A program made the position numbers and the translations under genes. Positions 34,180-46,403 of a stretch of 64,000 nucleotides of DNA are shown here, in pieces. This DNA comes from Crossaster papposus (taxonomy: Eukaryota; Echinodermata; Asteroidea; Velatida; Solasteridae): the NCBI GenBank assembly GCA_037893245.1, contig JBAIAA010000604.1:930001-994000 (forward strand), read 5' to 3'. The notes beneath the pieces are model-generated. The model was not told where the DNA came from, made no database searches, and saw only the letters and a program-made list of their open reading frames with translations. The stretch's first letter is position 1. Each line of letters begins with the position of its first letter.

Positions 34180-35358
34180 ATGGCAAAGGGAGGTGTGATC
34201 GATCTAGTCTTGGATGAGACAGAGACTCAAAAGGAACTTCAAGAATGTCATAATTGTTACACTAAGTACAAGGATCCTGTGATGCTAGACTGCTCGCACA
34301 GCTTCTGCCTGAAATGCCTGCAAGAACTTAAACTGACACGGAAAGACGAGAAGAATATCGTCTGTCCGTTGTGTCGAAAGGAGACAGCCCTGACTGAAGC
34401 TGGTGTCGACGTGCTACCTGTATCAAAGGTTGCCGATCAACAGGAGCCACTTGGAGGTCAAGGGTTAAAGGTCACGTGACAGGGGTGCGATGAGGAAACT
34501 GAAGCCATATCTCGATGCATGAATTGCAAGCATTATCTCTGCCGAGACTGCCAGAAGGCGCACACTCGGATGGCAGTTTTAAAGGGTCACAAGATTGTGG
34601 GATTGACTGAGCTACCTTTGGAGTCAGAAGAAACAACAGGAGACACTGAACTCAAGAAAGCTCCCAAATGTCGGAAGCATCCAGATCAAGATCTCTGTTT
34701 GTATTGCAACACATGTGAAATTCTCATAATTATGTGATGAATGCACAAGCTTCGATCACAAACAATCCATGCATTCTCACGCCCGCATTTACCAGGCGCT
34801 AAGCAGATGCAAACAAGAAGTAAATGAAGCCGTATCCAAAACGAAAGAGTGCATTGAAAAATTCATTTCAGTAAATCCATCTGCAGCCGATTCACGAAAA
34901 AGACTTGACGACATGTTGGCAAAAACCTACTCTGCAATTTCACAGAAGGCAGTAAAGGAAATCGACAAAATCCGAGAGAAAACGAGATACGGAATTTGCT
35001 TATGCGGAACGTCTGAGCACTGAGTAAAGTGATGACTACGGCAACGTGGTATGAGATCTTAGAGTCCAAGAAGAAGATGCTGCGGGATTTAAATGAGCAG
35101 GTGTAGGTACACAAGAGTTCGGATATCAGGCACGAGAAGTCATTCCTTGACTTTAAGGAGAGTGAACAAGCTGGTCAGCTTGGGACTCTGCTCCTGAAGG
35201 AGAATTAGGCATATTCTACTTCGTTATCGGTGTTTGGTGCTCGTACATCATTTGCACAACCTGATGATGCGTGTTCCCCTGCATGGTTTTCGGATTATGG
35301 CGCCTGGTGGTGGATTTTCATTAAAAAAATAGTGTACTCTAGGCCCTATATCTTATAG
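34180..35358 (+). pseudogene. TRIM pseudogene D, full length but disabled
   Basis: The start, RING and B-box regions are present. RING ligand 2 region reads ECHNCY instead of ECPICY, so C-x2-C survives but the Pro-Ile is lost. A Cys codon of B-box 1 has become TGA (34477-34479). A 4-bp insertion (AATT) in B-box 2 near 34727 shifts the frame. A deletion of about 35 bp occurs in the coiled coil near 34985, and a TAG at about 35103 is shared with pseudogene B. The tail after that matches B. The splice signals are intact (donor 33496, acceptor ending 34163), so a transcript could still be made. Confidence 0.92.
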
Positions 35359-35364
35359 TAAATG

Positions 35365-36100
35365 CATACAGGGAATACTTTCTCTCATCTGTATACTGTC
35401 TCGGGAAATAACAGGATCGAGTGGATGGATATAATATTTTCCATTGTGTTCAATGTGTCTTGTATAGATTTTCCCGGACGATAAAATGTGCACATAAATT
35501 TTTAAAAGATGCTTTCGTTTCGTGCGAAATATGAACGTTCACAATCCCGTTTTCTAATTACCAATTATTGGTGATTCTTTTTTTATAGCTACACTTTCAC
35601 AGAAAAAAAACCTAAAATAATGTGGGTCAAAGTTTTTAGATGCTCGAAATTCTGAAAAAAATCTAAACCCATCAAAATTCATAGGCCTACATTATTATAC
35701 AGACTACCTAGCTGCAATTGGTGTAGGTTTTAATTATTTGTATAATAGGCCTACATGTAATACTTATGAATGAAGTGATAATATTTAGCCTTATTGTGAT
35801 CAGCAGCAGTAGCGTAGCCAGAGTTCTCATTAATTCTAGCGGGGCGCAGTTCAAAATAAAATATATGATCATTGCCAGACACTAGGAGTTAGGACGTTAA
35901 AATAAAACTTCCAATACATAAATACATGGTCGCTAACAATAAATGTAATAACAAAATGTGAACAATAATCATGTTAAACTCAATGATAGCATTATTTTCT
36001 CCGATTTCCCAATTTTCGGAGCGAGGGGGCATGCGTCATCCTACGCCTCTCCGTAGCTGTGCCACTGCACACAAAAAGCCAGGTACAAGTACTCGGCATT
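35365..36100. other. Spacer between TRIM D and E
   Basis: A close copy of 10765-11490. No gene. Confidence 0.6.
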
Positions 36101-36117
36101 ATACCGTCAACTCTGTG

Positions 36118-36801
36118 TTTAAGGTCAGAGGTCTCTCGTAAAAAGTTAGTCATCATACAACGGAAATTTCCAATATTGAGAAATTGTGTTCATCAGAAAA
36201 TAGCAACCGATGCTTTTGCTATGTGTACTTAACAGTCGTATAATGATAGATGAACTAGATCCCAGTGCCCAGTACTTAGTTGTAGGACTACAGGGTGTGA
36301 CTGAGTCTGCTGACAGACTGCATGGAGGAAAAGACGTTTAAACTGTACTAAAAAGGCTACTTGTGCATTGAGGTGAGTGATCAGCCATGTTGATATATAT
36401 TTTTCCCAGTTTTGTTTAACTCTTATATTTATTATATCGTTCCGGTAATTTCTAATACTAGCACATTTTATTTGCCTGTACATTTGGGTATTCTGCGTTT
36501 TCATGTGGATGTACATCAAGCCTGAAAAGCCGCCAGGCCCTTCAAAATACGTCCAAAAGATCAGAAACATTTACAAATCGTATATCTTTTCAGATGAACT
36601 AGAACGTAAATATATTGTTAACAGTGTCAAATTGATGAACACAAATGCTTTCAACGCCGATCCCCGCCCCCATGAGACGAATTTTACAAATTTAAAGCGT
36701 ATCCGAAATATTTAAATTTTACTGCACCTCAACTGGAATTCATTAGAAACTTTTAGATAACGAAATTAAGAGCTCGACGAATTATTATTTTAATATTATA
36801 G
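36118..36801 (+). other. 5' noncoding exon and intron of TRIM gene E
   Basis: The exon ends TGCATTGAG at 36372 with donor GTGAGTGA. The intron is 36373-36801 with acceptor TTTTAATATTATAG. Confidence 0.6.
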
Positions 36802-36817
36802 AGTACGACTAAGCAAG

Positions 36818-37960
36818 ATGGCAGAGGGGGGTGTGATCGATCAAGTCTTGGATGAGACAGAGACTCAAAATGAACTCCAAGAATGTTCTATCTGTTACAC
36901 TGAGTACAAGGATCCTAGGATGCTAGACTGTTCGCACAGCTTCTGTCTGAAATGCCTGCAAGAACTCAAACTGACACGTAAAGACGAGAAGAATATCGTC
37001 TGTCCGTTGTGTCGAAACGAGACAGCCCTGACTGAAGCTGGCGTCGACGTGCTGCCAAAAGCTGACGATCAACAGAAACAAACTGGTCAGGTGTTAAAAG
37101 TCACATGCCAGGCGTGCGATGAGGAAACTGAAGCCATATCTCGATGCATGAATTGCAAGCATTATCTCTGCCGAGACTGCCAGAAGGCGCACACTCGGTT
37201 GGCAGTTTTAAAGGGTCACAAGATTGTGGCGTTGCATGAGCTACCTTTGGAGTCAGAAGAAACAACAGGGGACACTGAACTCAAGAAAGCTCCCAAATGT
37301 CGCAGTCATCCAGATCAAGATCTCTGTTTGTATTGCAACACATGTGAAGTCCTAATATGTGATGAATGCACAAGCTTCGATCACAAACAATCCATGCATT
37401 CTCACGCCAGCATTTATCAGGCGCTAAGCAGATGCAAACAAGAAGTAAAGGAAGCCGTATCCGAAACGAAAGAGTGCATTGAAAAATTCATTTCAGTAAA
37501 CCCATCTGCAGCCGAATCACGAAAAAGACTTGACGACATGTTGGCAAATACCTACTCTGAAATTTCACAGAAGGCAGAAAAGGAAATCGCAAAAATCCGA
37601 GCGAAAACACAACAACTTGAAAAAGAGGCAAGGGACATCGCCACTAAACGAGATACGGAATTTGCTTATGCGGAAACGTCTGAGCTGATTCTGAGTAAAG
37701 TGAACGATGCGATGACTACGGCAACGTGGTATGAGATCTTAGAGTCCAAGAAGAAGATGTTGCGGGATTTGAATGAGCAGGTAGAGGTGCACAAAAGTTC
37801 GGATATCAGGCACGAGAAGTCATTCCTTGGCTTTAAGGAGAGTGAACAAGATGGTCAGATTGGGACTCTGGTCCTCCTGGAGAAGGAACATGCTATTACC
37901 GTTGATACTATTGGTACATTTCGGTATCCCCCTATAAGACGCTTTAAACTAAATATTTGA
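36818..37960 (+). CDS. TRIM-type RING/B-box protein E with altered tail
   Basis: 380 residues in one coding exon. RING ligands are intact (ECSICYTEY to CPLCRNET, with Ser replacing the usual Pro after the first Cys), as are both B-boxes (CQACDE to LKGHKIV and CRSHPDQD to HSHASIY) and the coiled coil. The body is very close to C. The last 30 residues (LEKEHAITVDTIGTFRYPPI then RRFKLNI) have no FG motif and differ from A and C. The stop codon is followed within 10 bp by a foldback element, and none of the usual TRIM 3' flank is present, so an insertion or rearrangement appears to have replaced the original tail. Probably still an E3 ligase but without the conserved FSFG end. Confidence 0.86.
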   Translation: MAEGGVIDQVLDETETQNELQECSICYTEYKDPRMLDCSHSFCLKCLQELKLTRKDEKNIVCPLCRNETALTEAGVDVLPKADDQQKQTGQVLKVTCQACDEETEAISRCMNCKHYLCRDCQKAHTRLAVLKGHKIVALHELPLESEETTGDTELKKAPKCRSHPDQDLCLYCNTCEVLICDECTSFDHKQSMHSHASIYQALSRCKQEVKEAVSETKECIEKFISVNPSAAESRKRLDDMLANTYSEISQKAEKEIAKIRAKTQQLEKEARDIATKRDTEFAYAETSELILSKVNDAMTTATWYEILESKKKMLRDLNEQVEVHKSSDIRHEKSFLGFKESEQDGQIGTLVLLEKEHAITVDTIGTFRYPPIRRFKLNI

Positions 37961-37966
37961 TTAAGG

Positions 37967-38105
37967 AAATAAATGTGTGTTCGAGAGGTTTTAATCACTT
38001 TGTTTAATACCGCTTGGAGTCTGCATGGGTGCTGATAATTATCAGCACCCAGACTCCAAGCGGTATTAAACAGAGTGATTAATACCGACCGAACACACAT
38101 TTATT
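37967..38105. mobile_element. 139-bp foldback at the 3' end of TRIM E
   Basis: Near-perfect inverted arms of about 68 bp, with ends AATAAATGTGTGTTCG and the inverse and centre GATAATTATC. It contains AATAAA just after the TRIM E stop, which could serve as a polyadenylation signal. Confidence 0.88.
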
Positions 38106-38516
38106 CCCATTCATAAATACCTTTCTTTTTTAATTCAGCCTCCAAAAAAATTAAAAATTCGGAAAATTGTCGCATGTAAATTTGGGTGTTTCGCCATTCT
38201 GTCTGTGTCAAATGACATGTTTCCGCCTCTGTCGCTCTACACAATACATTATGAACTATTATGAACCAGACTATTACTGCCACTGGCAACCTCGTTCCCA
38301 AGGTGTCGAGCTGTACGCGCCCAACACTACCTGCTCTTATTATTGGAGACGAGGTACGGTTCAGGGTTGGAAATAAAGTGAGCCCTGGGGACGGAATTTT
38401 GTTGCCAGGTGGTTTTAAACACTTCCAGCCATGTCTTTATCGTCCGTTTAATACCGGCCACGTGACGGGCTCTCGACCAATAGGAATGCCTAAACTGTCC
38501 CAGGTATTTATAAATC

Positions 38517-38674
38517 AACCTTATAAGTGCGCGGTCAATGACTATTCTTGAAAAATTGGGATTTCAACCATAAAACTGATGAATTAATTCAACACATTGA
38601 GTGTTGAATTCATCAGTTGTATGTATGGAATTCCAACTTTTAATAAGTAGTCACGGACCGCACACTTATAAGGT
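38517..38674. mobile_element. 158-bp foldback element
   Basis: Arms AACCTTATAAGTGCGCGGTC... and ...GGACCGCACACTTATAAGGTT pair over about 75 bp with a short loop (ATTGAGT). Confidence 0.88.
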
Positions 38675-38754
38675 TAATTCAACACTTTAGTTTTAAGCGT
38701 GTAGGCCTATTAGTGGATTCTAATTGTTAATTAACAATTGAGGATTCTTTTTGG

Positions 38755-38995
38755 GGGGTCCGCTCGCAAGTCCGACGCCTCATTATGTTCGACGCCTCAT
38801 TAGTCCGACAAAATACCAAATAGGGCTCATAAGTCCGAGGCCTCATTGGTCCGACGCTCTATAGGTCCGACGCTCCATAGGTCCGACGCCGCATAGGTCC
38901 GACTCCTTATAGGTCCGACAATTAATTTTACTTTTATTTCTGTTCATAAGTCCGACGCCTCATAAGTCTGACGCCTATAAGTCCGACAGTCACGA
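38755..38995. repeat. GTCCGACGCCTCATAA tandem repeat
   Basis: About ten degenerate copies of a 16-17 bp unit (TAGGTCCGACGCCTCA / AAGTCCGACGCC...), with an interruption at about 38925-38945. Confidence 0.88.
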
Positions 38996-40724
38996 ATAAT
39001 AAGCATTGCGCTCAAAAAAAATTGAAAATAATAGCGCCACCAAGTGGTACAGTAAGAGATTACACAATGAGTTCCAGACTACTGAAGTTCGAGTAGATAC
39101 ATGTACTCAACCTCGTTACCATGGGTACGATCTTGCTGCGCCATGTTAATTCACACCATGACTTGCGCGATCTGAACCCCTGTAATTGTGTAATTTAGTT
39201 GGTATATTTAAATCATATTTAAATGTGTTTAACGCGCAACGGACTGCTATAAGGGTTTTTTTTGGGTTTTTTTGGCGTAAATAATTCTTTCAAACATGAG
39301 GTGGGATCACAAAATTATTATTAACGAGCTCGCATGCATACACGTTTGTTTATGGTGTAAATCGAGGAGTTTCCTTTGTTCCTCTCAAAAATTTCCTTTG
39401 TTTGTAACTTTTTCCGACGGCTCTCATTGATTTTGTACACGAATCTCAATCGAGGACGTCCTCGATTCTAACCCTAACCCCAATTCACCCTCGTGTCGCC
39501 AGGTATGTGTCCTCCATTTACACAATAAACAAATATAACAAATATAAACTCTATAACTGGATAGGTCTAGCGGTTCTGTACGTGAAGCCACTCGGCGGCC
39601 ATTATAGGGATATTAAAAACATTGCAGGCGTATATACACGTTCGCATAGCGCACGACCGAGAAAACGAATTTAATATCACAGGAAACCAAGTTAATATCA
39701 CAAAAACAATCCAGTTTGATCAGGAAAATTAAGTTAAACATAATAACACCCAAGAATGACATGTATACGCCAAGTTTGAATGTTAAATTGGCCTATTTTC
39801 GGGAAAATATTTGAGACATTTGTGTGAGACGATGCAATGCAGTGCAAAATCTATGGGATATGTCGGACAAGTACATTTGTATTTTAAAGATTTTGTTAAA
39901 CATTTCCAACTTCTAAGTTCACCTTCTTTTTTTTCTTCTTTTTTTTTTGGGGGGACGAATTCCACATCATAACCTTATGCACTAACCATACAAAAAGGGA
40001 AAACGAGCTTTTTTGGATTAAGTAAATTCTTGAAATGTTTGGTTTAATTTTATATCCAGACACTAAAACTTCCAGTTTTAGGATAAAATTAAAAAGAGAA
40101 AATGTCCTCTTTTTTTTTTAACTGGCACAATTGTCTAGGTTTGAAATCAACATAGGGTTTAGCGAATATTTTAGAAAGGGTCCCAACAATTCTTGCTGGA
40201 CAAGTGGACAGAAACAAATTAATTATGTGGTTTGAGCTTAAACCATAGAGCTGTATAATAAAGATACAGCTCTATGGCTTAAACTATGAACTTCGATTCA
40301 GAAACTAGAAATAAATCACAATTAAAACATTTCAATCACACGTGTAATTAATAACATATAAGTCACACAATGGATTCAATTTTGCTTGCTTTTATTTTGC
40401 ATTGATACACTACATATAACATGTAATAACCAATGCCGTATTTATAATATTCTTATTATGTATTGTTTACTGATGTTATAAAACCAAAAAAAATACAAAT
40501 TAAAATTAACCTTCGACTTTCTATGAATTTAAAACCAAAATAAAAACTTGCGATGTCATTTTAGAATAATAATTGTTCATACTATGCAAAGATATATATT
40601 GGCAGCGTTCTTCACAGGCCAGATTTTAATAGGACACTCTGTACGGCTCGAATTGTGAGTGTTTCTCGATATTTGTGCGATATGACACGATATTAAAGAT
40701 TTGTACACCACAATTTTTGTTTTG
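38996..40724. other. No gene; AT-rich with one hairpin
   Basis: Short ORFs only. A hairpin with 19-bp arms (TTAAACCATAGAGCTGTAT and its inverse) lies at about 40239-40283. T-rich runs occur near 39925-39950. Confidence 0.5.
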
Positions 40725-41332
40725 TAAAGGCCCAGTCACACCGGGCTTGCGACCAGGTTACGACCTAGCTGCGACCAAAACATGTTGCAATCCTGGGCAA
40801 ATCGTACAAAGAGCGTGCGACTGGTCGCAGAGGTCGTGGGTCATCGCCACAGCAAAATCAGTCGCAGCAAGGTCGATGGTCATGTTCAAAACTTCTGACC
40901 TGCGATTCCAAATCGTAAGAGGTTGTAGACAGGTCTTACATGGTCGTACCACCAATCGTGCATGCTCGCACCACCAGTCATGGATGATCACGGGTCACAC
41001 AGTCGCACGATTAGTCGTGCAACTGGTTGTAGGTATACACGACTGATCGTGCGAGTGGTCGCAGGTATACACGATTGCTCGTACGATTAATCGTGGGTAC
41101 CTGGGACTAGTCGCACGATTACCTACGACTGATTTTGCGATCAATCTTCTCCAATCGCTTGTGATCGCACGACCAAGCATGCCACCAATTGTACGTACCA
41201 GTCTTAAGAGCAATCACAGCATACGACCGCTATGAAGATCGTCGCAAAACATTGGCGATTGGTCGTACCTCTGCTAAATCGCACCAATCGCACGATCCAG
41301 AAATCGTACGATCCGGTGTGACTGGGCCTTTA
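40725..41332. mobile_element. 608-bp MITE, AAAGGCCCAGTCACACCGG ends
   Basis: Near-perfect terminal inverted repeats of about 20 bp (AAAGGCCCAGTCACACCGG and the inverse). The body is packed with degenerate GGTCGTGCGACTG / CGATTGGTCGTAC motifs in both orientations. ORFs here (for example 40675-41046 +) are by-products of that repeat pattern. Confidence 0.9.
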
Positions 41333-42087
41333 GAAAGCAAAATAAAACCGTGATTGAAAAGAAAAATTTGACAGGGCGGCATAACATTTTAACAGGGCGG
41401 CATAAAAATATGACACAGCGTAACATTGACACGGGGCGGGCTACCCTGCTGGGGGATTGTGGGTAAATCCAAGTCATTTTAACATCTGTATAATTTGCTT
41501 TTCATATTAACAATAAAATGTTATCCAGATTTGTCAGTTTTCATGAAACACGTGTTCACTATAGGAAAGCTTAAAAAATATTATGTATATTTCCATGTAA
41601 CCAAGATAGGTTTGTGACTGTTGCGACTGTTTTATTATCTTTACTTATAATGTTGAAACATAAAATGTCAAGATGCAGATTTCTGCGATATTTTTACAGC
41701 ACATCTAAGAAATGTGAAACACCGAGACAGCTTATCTTGGAAAACGTAGTTGGTCAATTAAGCTTTCGTAGTTTACTAATGGTTAAACAAAATAAGTTTT
41801 GACATTCGCTGTCATCTGTTATCCCTCTGTCATACTGGGAGCAGTTCGTCCCATGACTTGTGCAGCCGTAAGAAGCTGTATAGCCTGACATCTTAAGCAA
41901 GAAGTGGACTTGGGTAACCAATTAGCTGTAGTGTACAAAGAAAGAAAATGTACAGATATAAATTAAATGCCATGGAAAGAATATTGAACCTGACGCTATT
42001 TTAGAAACACAACATTCTCAATTTATTTGGCATAGGCCTAGTCATTTCTTTGGAGAGTGAAATTTCAATGCTCATGACTCTTTATAC

Positions 42088-43650
42088 AGTTGATTTGAAT
42101 ATTCCGAATGGACTGTGGAATATGGTACCTTTTTATTTAAACTTGTGATTGTATATAGACCACCATACTCGGCAAAACACCCAGTTACCGTTAATGTATT
42201 TTTTAACGAGTTTACAACATACCTTGAATCTATTGTATTGTCGTCTGAACCAATTTTTATTACAGGGGATTTTAATGTACATGTTGATAATGGCAATAGT
42301 GATGCTTTGCAATTTTTTGACATTTTAACATCAATGGGCTCGAAACAACATGTTGATACACCGACACATGAAAGAGGTCATATTTTAGATTTGGTTTTTA
42401 CACGTCAATGTGATGACACTCTTGATGACAAACCTGTCGCTGATTATTTTATTTTCAGATCACTTTTCAATTTTGTGTAAATTGCATCACCGTAAACCAG
42501 ACTTGCACGTGAAACAACTTGCATTCAGGAAAACTAAAGCCTTTGATCGTTCTGTTCTTAAGAATGACTTGGTCAGTAATCGGTTATTCCTGAATCCACC
42601 TGGTGAACTAAATGATCTGGTGTGCTGTTACAATGAGACACTGAGAGCTAATTTAGATGATCATGCACCGGTAATAAATAAAACTGTTAATATACGACCT
42701 GCTGTACCTTGGCTTAGCGAAGAGATCAAAACATCCAAAAAACTACGTCATAAAGCTGAGAGAAAATACCGACTCACTAAAAATGAGGATGATCTTAAAC
42801 ATTTTTGTAGACAAAGGAATCGTACTAATTTTTTATGAATAAGGCTAGACAAATTTGTTATACAGGGAAAAAAGTTGCAACCCACGGAAACTTGTTAGTT
42901 CCATTAACAAACTTTTAAAACCTAAAAGACAGACTATATGATACTTAGTGTGGACAATCGTGTTTTGCCAATGAAATGGGTAGTTTTTTTATACAGAAAG
43001 TGGAAAATATATATGTACATGCCAAACTCAATGAAATGACTACTGATAATTTAGGCGTTTCTCATCAAATAAAGACATGTACTTGTGCACAGTTTGATCG
43101 TTTTTTACCAGTCACAGATTATGATGTTAAGATTGTTGTAAACTTGGGTTCTAAGAAATCTTGTTCCTTAGATCCTATGCCAACTAATCTTGTGGTAGAC
43201 TGTTTAGATGTTTTATTGCCAACTATTACCAAAATCATAAATCTGTCTTTGGTGTCTGGTACATTACCCTCAGTTTGGAAAGAGTCGATGGTTATTCCAT
43301 TATTGAAAAAGATCCTTTAAGTTCCGCTGATTTTCAAAACTACCGTCCTATAGTAATCTACAGTACATTTCCAAACTGATAGAAAGAGCAGTGTTTAATC
43401 AGATCCATAGTCACATGACCACCCATTCGTTGTATCCATTGCTACAATCGGCATATAGAAATAATCATAGTACTGAGACAGCTTTACTGAAGGTACATAA
43501 AGACATTTTAATGAAAATGAATTCACAATGTATCACATTGCTTGTACTTTTAGATCTAAGTGCTGCTTTCGACACGGTCGATCATTATCCTTTTAGTCCG
43601 TCTTTATTCCAGGATCGGGATAACCGGTATAGCATTGGAATGGTTTAAAG
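42088..43650 (+). pseudogene. Decayed L2/CR1-like LINE (endonuclease and RT)
   Basis: The 5' end is truncated. The first frame (to about 42460) has the end of an AP-type endonuclease: LVIVYRPPYS, then PIFITGDFNVHVD, QHVDTPTHERGHILDLVFTR and PVADYF. The next frame (to 42838) gives FSDHFSI and the linker RPAVPWLSEEIKTSKKLRHK. Next, 42976-43320 carries the RT fingers (KSCSLDPMPTNLV, GTLPSVWKESMVIPLLKK), then, after a frameshift, NYRPIV, and 43391-43600 HSTETALLKVH and LVLLDLSAAFDTVDH. It stops in the RT palm; the YADD box and 3' end are missing. At least three frame breaks, so inactive. Confidence 0.88.
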
Positions 43651-44582
43651 GAAACATGTAATAAGGATTTTGTTTGCTTAAATCAATAAAGTATAATGTT
43701 GACAACAACATTATGTGTGTGTAGTAACCCTAAATTAGCCATACATTGAGCCAATCTGTGAAAATATATTTAAAAAAGCAAATTTTAACTGATTTTGGTG
43801 GGTATGGATATGGACAACTACCAAAAAAAGGAAGAAGGGATGGGGGTTGAGGAATTGTTTTATTAGAGGTCAAAGGTCATTGACGCCTGCCTAAATCACT
43901 AAAATTTATATTTCAGCAACAAAATAAGATAATATAGATGATCTTGGTGTCAAAATGCAGAGAATTACAAAAGAAGATGACGTCAAATAATTATTGAACC
44001 TTGGGACCAAATCCTGACCTCCGAAAATGAGGTCAAAGGTCAAACAACTATTCTATTAATACAATGTCATATTTATAACTGGAAAATTACCATTAGATAA
44101 AAATAAGCACAAATCGAAGAGGCCAATTTTAACTTACGTGGCGGATATGGGAGTTATTATTTATTTCAAGAGCAGAGGTCAAAGGTCATTGACCCTGGAC
44201 TAAAACAATATAAACTGTATCTCGGCAACAACATAAGGTACATGTAGGATCGTGGTGTCAAAATGGTCATAATTACACTGGAAGTAGAAAAGTGTAAATT
44301 ATTGTGATATAGGATAACAAATTGACCGCCACATATGACCTCAAAGGTCAAAGGTCATTTTTCGAAGCCCCATATTGAATCCACAAACAACCACCCCAGA
44401 GATCTACATATAACATAAAACAACATGAATGAGGTCTTTGTTTAAGAAGTGATTACTCATAAAACCTAATTAGCCTACATGTACTTTGACTAGTTACCCC
44501 AGTAAAGTGAGATGTCCCAAAAGTTTCCTATTATTAGGGAGAGGAGTTTGGTGCACCATGCAGAGAGTCTTGTATACAGCAG

Positions 44583-45065
44583 AGAGATTCAGCACACCCT
44601 AAGTCGGTATTTGGCGGCTTAATCAAGGGCGAAGTGACTAGATACAAACGTATATGTACCCATTTAAAAGACTGTGAGGAGAGGGTTGAATTCTTCAAAG
44701 ACAAACTTCAAAAGCGCGGATACACAAACAAAGACCTAGCCCTCCTTCCTCAAAGGGGCGAGACTCCCGCGGACTCTAAGCGTGAACAAACCCCAAACAA
44801 TATCCCACTGGTGTTCGTCCTACTACTACCCACAAGTCGCCCACCCAGCCCTCAAACGGGCCCTCCTCAAACACTGGCACTAGATTAGTGAAACGAATAC
44901 CTAAATAGGCTATTTGATACCCAACCCATCTTGACATACAAACGGCACAAAAACATAAAAGATGAACTTGTTCGACCTAGGACTAAAGCATCTCCACAAT
45001 CCAGGAGATTGTTCAAATCCTATTGGAAGAACAAAACAATGATCAAAGAACTAGATCTCAAGACT
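44583..45065 (+). pseudogene. C-terminal RT fragment, Penelope-like
   Basis: From about 44595 the frame reads HPKSVFGGLIKGEVTRYKRI then CTHLKDCEERVEFFKDKLQK then RGYTNKDLALL. The HP-x-S...IKGE..R..R...F..RL..RGY pattern is characteristic of the C-terminal (thumb) region of Penelope-like and related reverse transcriptases. A second frame downstream (YYPQVAHPALKRALLKHWH, then IPNPSWHTNGTKT) continues the same protein after a frameshift. No YADD or GIY-YIG domain is present. Confidence 0.5.
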
Positions 45066-45439
45066 AAAACAAATAAATAAGTCAAGATACCCTCCTTTCG
45101 ATCAATACCCCCCAAAAACCGGCATTTGTCCTTGCCATCTGTCATACCGACACACAAATAAAAACAAGGAAAAAGAAAAGTAAACTGAAAGAATGGTGAC
45201 TGGTGAAGTGCATGAAATAGCACAGAAAATATGCCCTGCTCTCCTTCCAAAAAAGGAGAAAAAAGGGAACGGCATATTTTCGCCAGTACAGTAATAACCA
45301 ATCACTGGGTGAACTAAAAACAAAGGACCACTGTTGCAATAAACACACCAGTCTTCGCGTCGCCAAAACTAGAGACAGGGTTTGAAACTCCCGCTTTTAG
45401 GGAATGTCTAACCCAATTGGCCTGCAGACGTTTGATGTA

Positions 45440-46020
45440 TTTGCCCGTCCACGAACTCCAACCACTGACTGTCATCTAGCAGAGATAATGTGGCTACAAC
45501 TGACCTCCCATATGCGTGTCTTACACACAAAAAGGGGCAGAAAAAGAGTTACGAATTACGCTCTGGAGGGGGCAGTCAAACAACCACTCTCTGACATGCA
45601 CAATAGATAACGTACACTTACAGATTTATCTCTGCAGACCAGTCACAAATACAATCCATATGATACTTGTCAGCAGAACCTTTTCCGCGTCTCCAAAAAA
45701 AAAAAAAAACACGGAGGGGTTCTCTTGAAACTTGTACACCTAACCAACACCCCCGCCCCCCACCCCACCCCACCCCCACCCCATTCCTACCGACTGCAAT
45801 CTCGCCGGGAAAAAATGTGGCCAGAACTGACCTCCCTGAAGCGTATATCACTAAGGACAAAACTTATGTTAAAAGTTACGCTCTGGGCAATATAGTTATG
45901 CAACCACACTGCTGGCATATCAGCTAATCATAAATATACGGATTTATCTCTGCAGACCAGCAACAAACATAAAATCCTATGATATTTCACGCAGCAGTTT
46001 CAGCATCTCCAAAAAAAATA
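45440..46020. repeat. Degenerate 300-bp direct repeat, two copies
   Basis: Copies at about 45440-45715 and 45775-46020 share AGAACTGACCTCCC / GTGGCTACAACTGACCTCCC, TTACGCTCTGG, CACTTACAGATTTATCTCTG-type and GATTTATCTCTGCAGACCAG sequences, each ending in an A-rich run after TCTCC. Confidence 0.65.
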
Positions 46021-46376
46021 CGAAAACAATAGGAAATAGTTCTGACTTGTGACAACTCCCATAAACACCCTCTCCTTCCCATAATAGAATGAGTTCTGAT
46101 TCACTTCAGCTAACTCTGTGATTGATCAAACAAATTAACAAAAAATAAACTGAACATTCCTTGAAGTATGCCTGCATAAACCGGTTTCTCTTTGCTATTT
46201 TTTTTGCAAAAACACTTCAACTTTAACTAAAAAACCTAATAGTCTCACAGACAAATTTTAAAAAAAAATCCACATAACCCAGCGTTAGACGTCCTTCAAT
46301 TTAATGTGACCGAGAATCGTTTTACTAATTAAAAAAACCGTAGGCCGCATGTATGATTACGCTCCTTCCCAATATA

Positions 46377-46403
46377 CCCCCCCCCCCCCCCCCCCCCCCC
46401 CCC
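46377..46403. repeat. Poly(C) tract, 27 bp
   Basis: An uninterrupted C-run at the inner edge of the right inverted arm. Confidence 0.9.

Noticed and set aside
40675..41046. 123-codon ORF
   Set aside because: It lies inside the MITE at 40725-41332 and reflects its GGTCGTGCGAC motif pattern.
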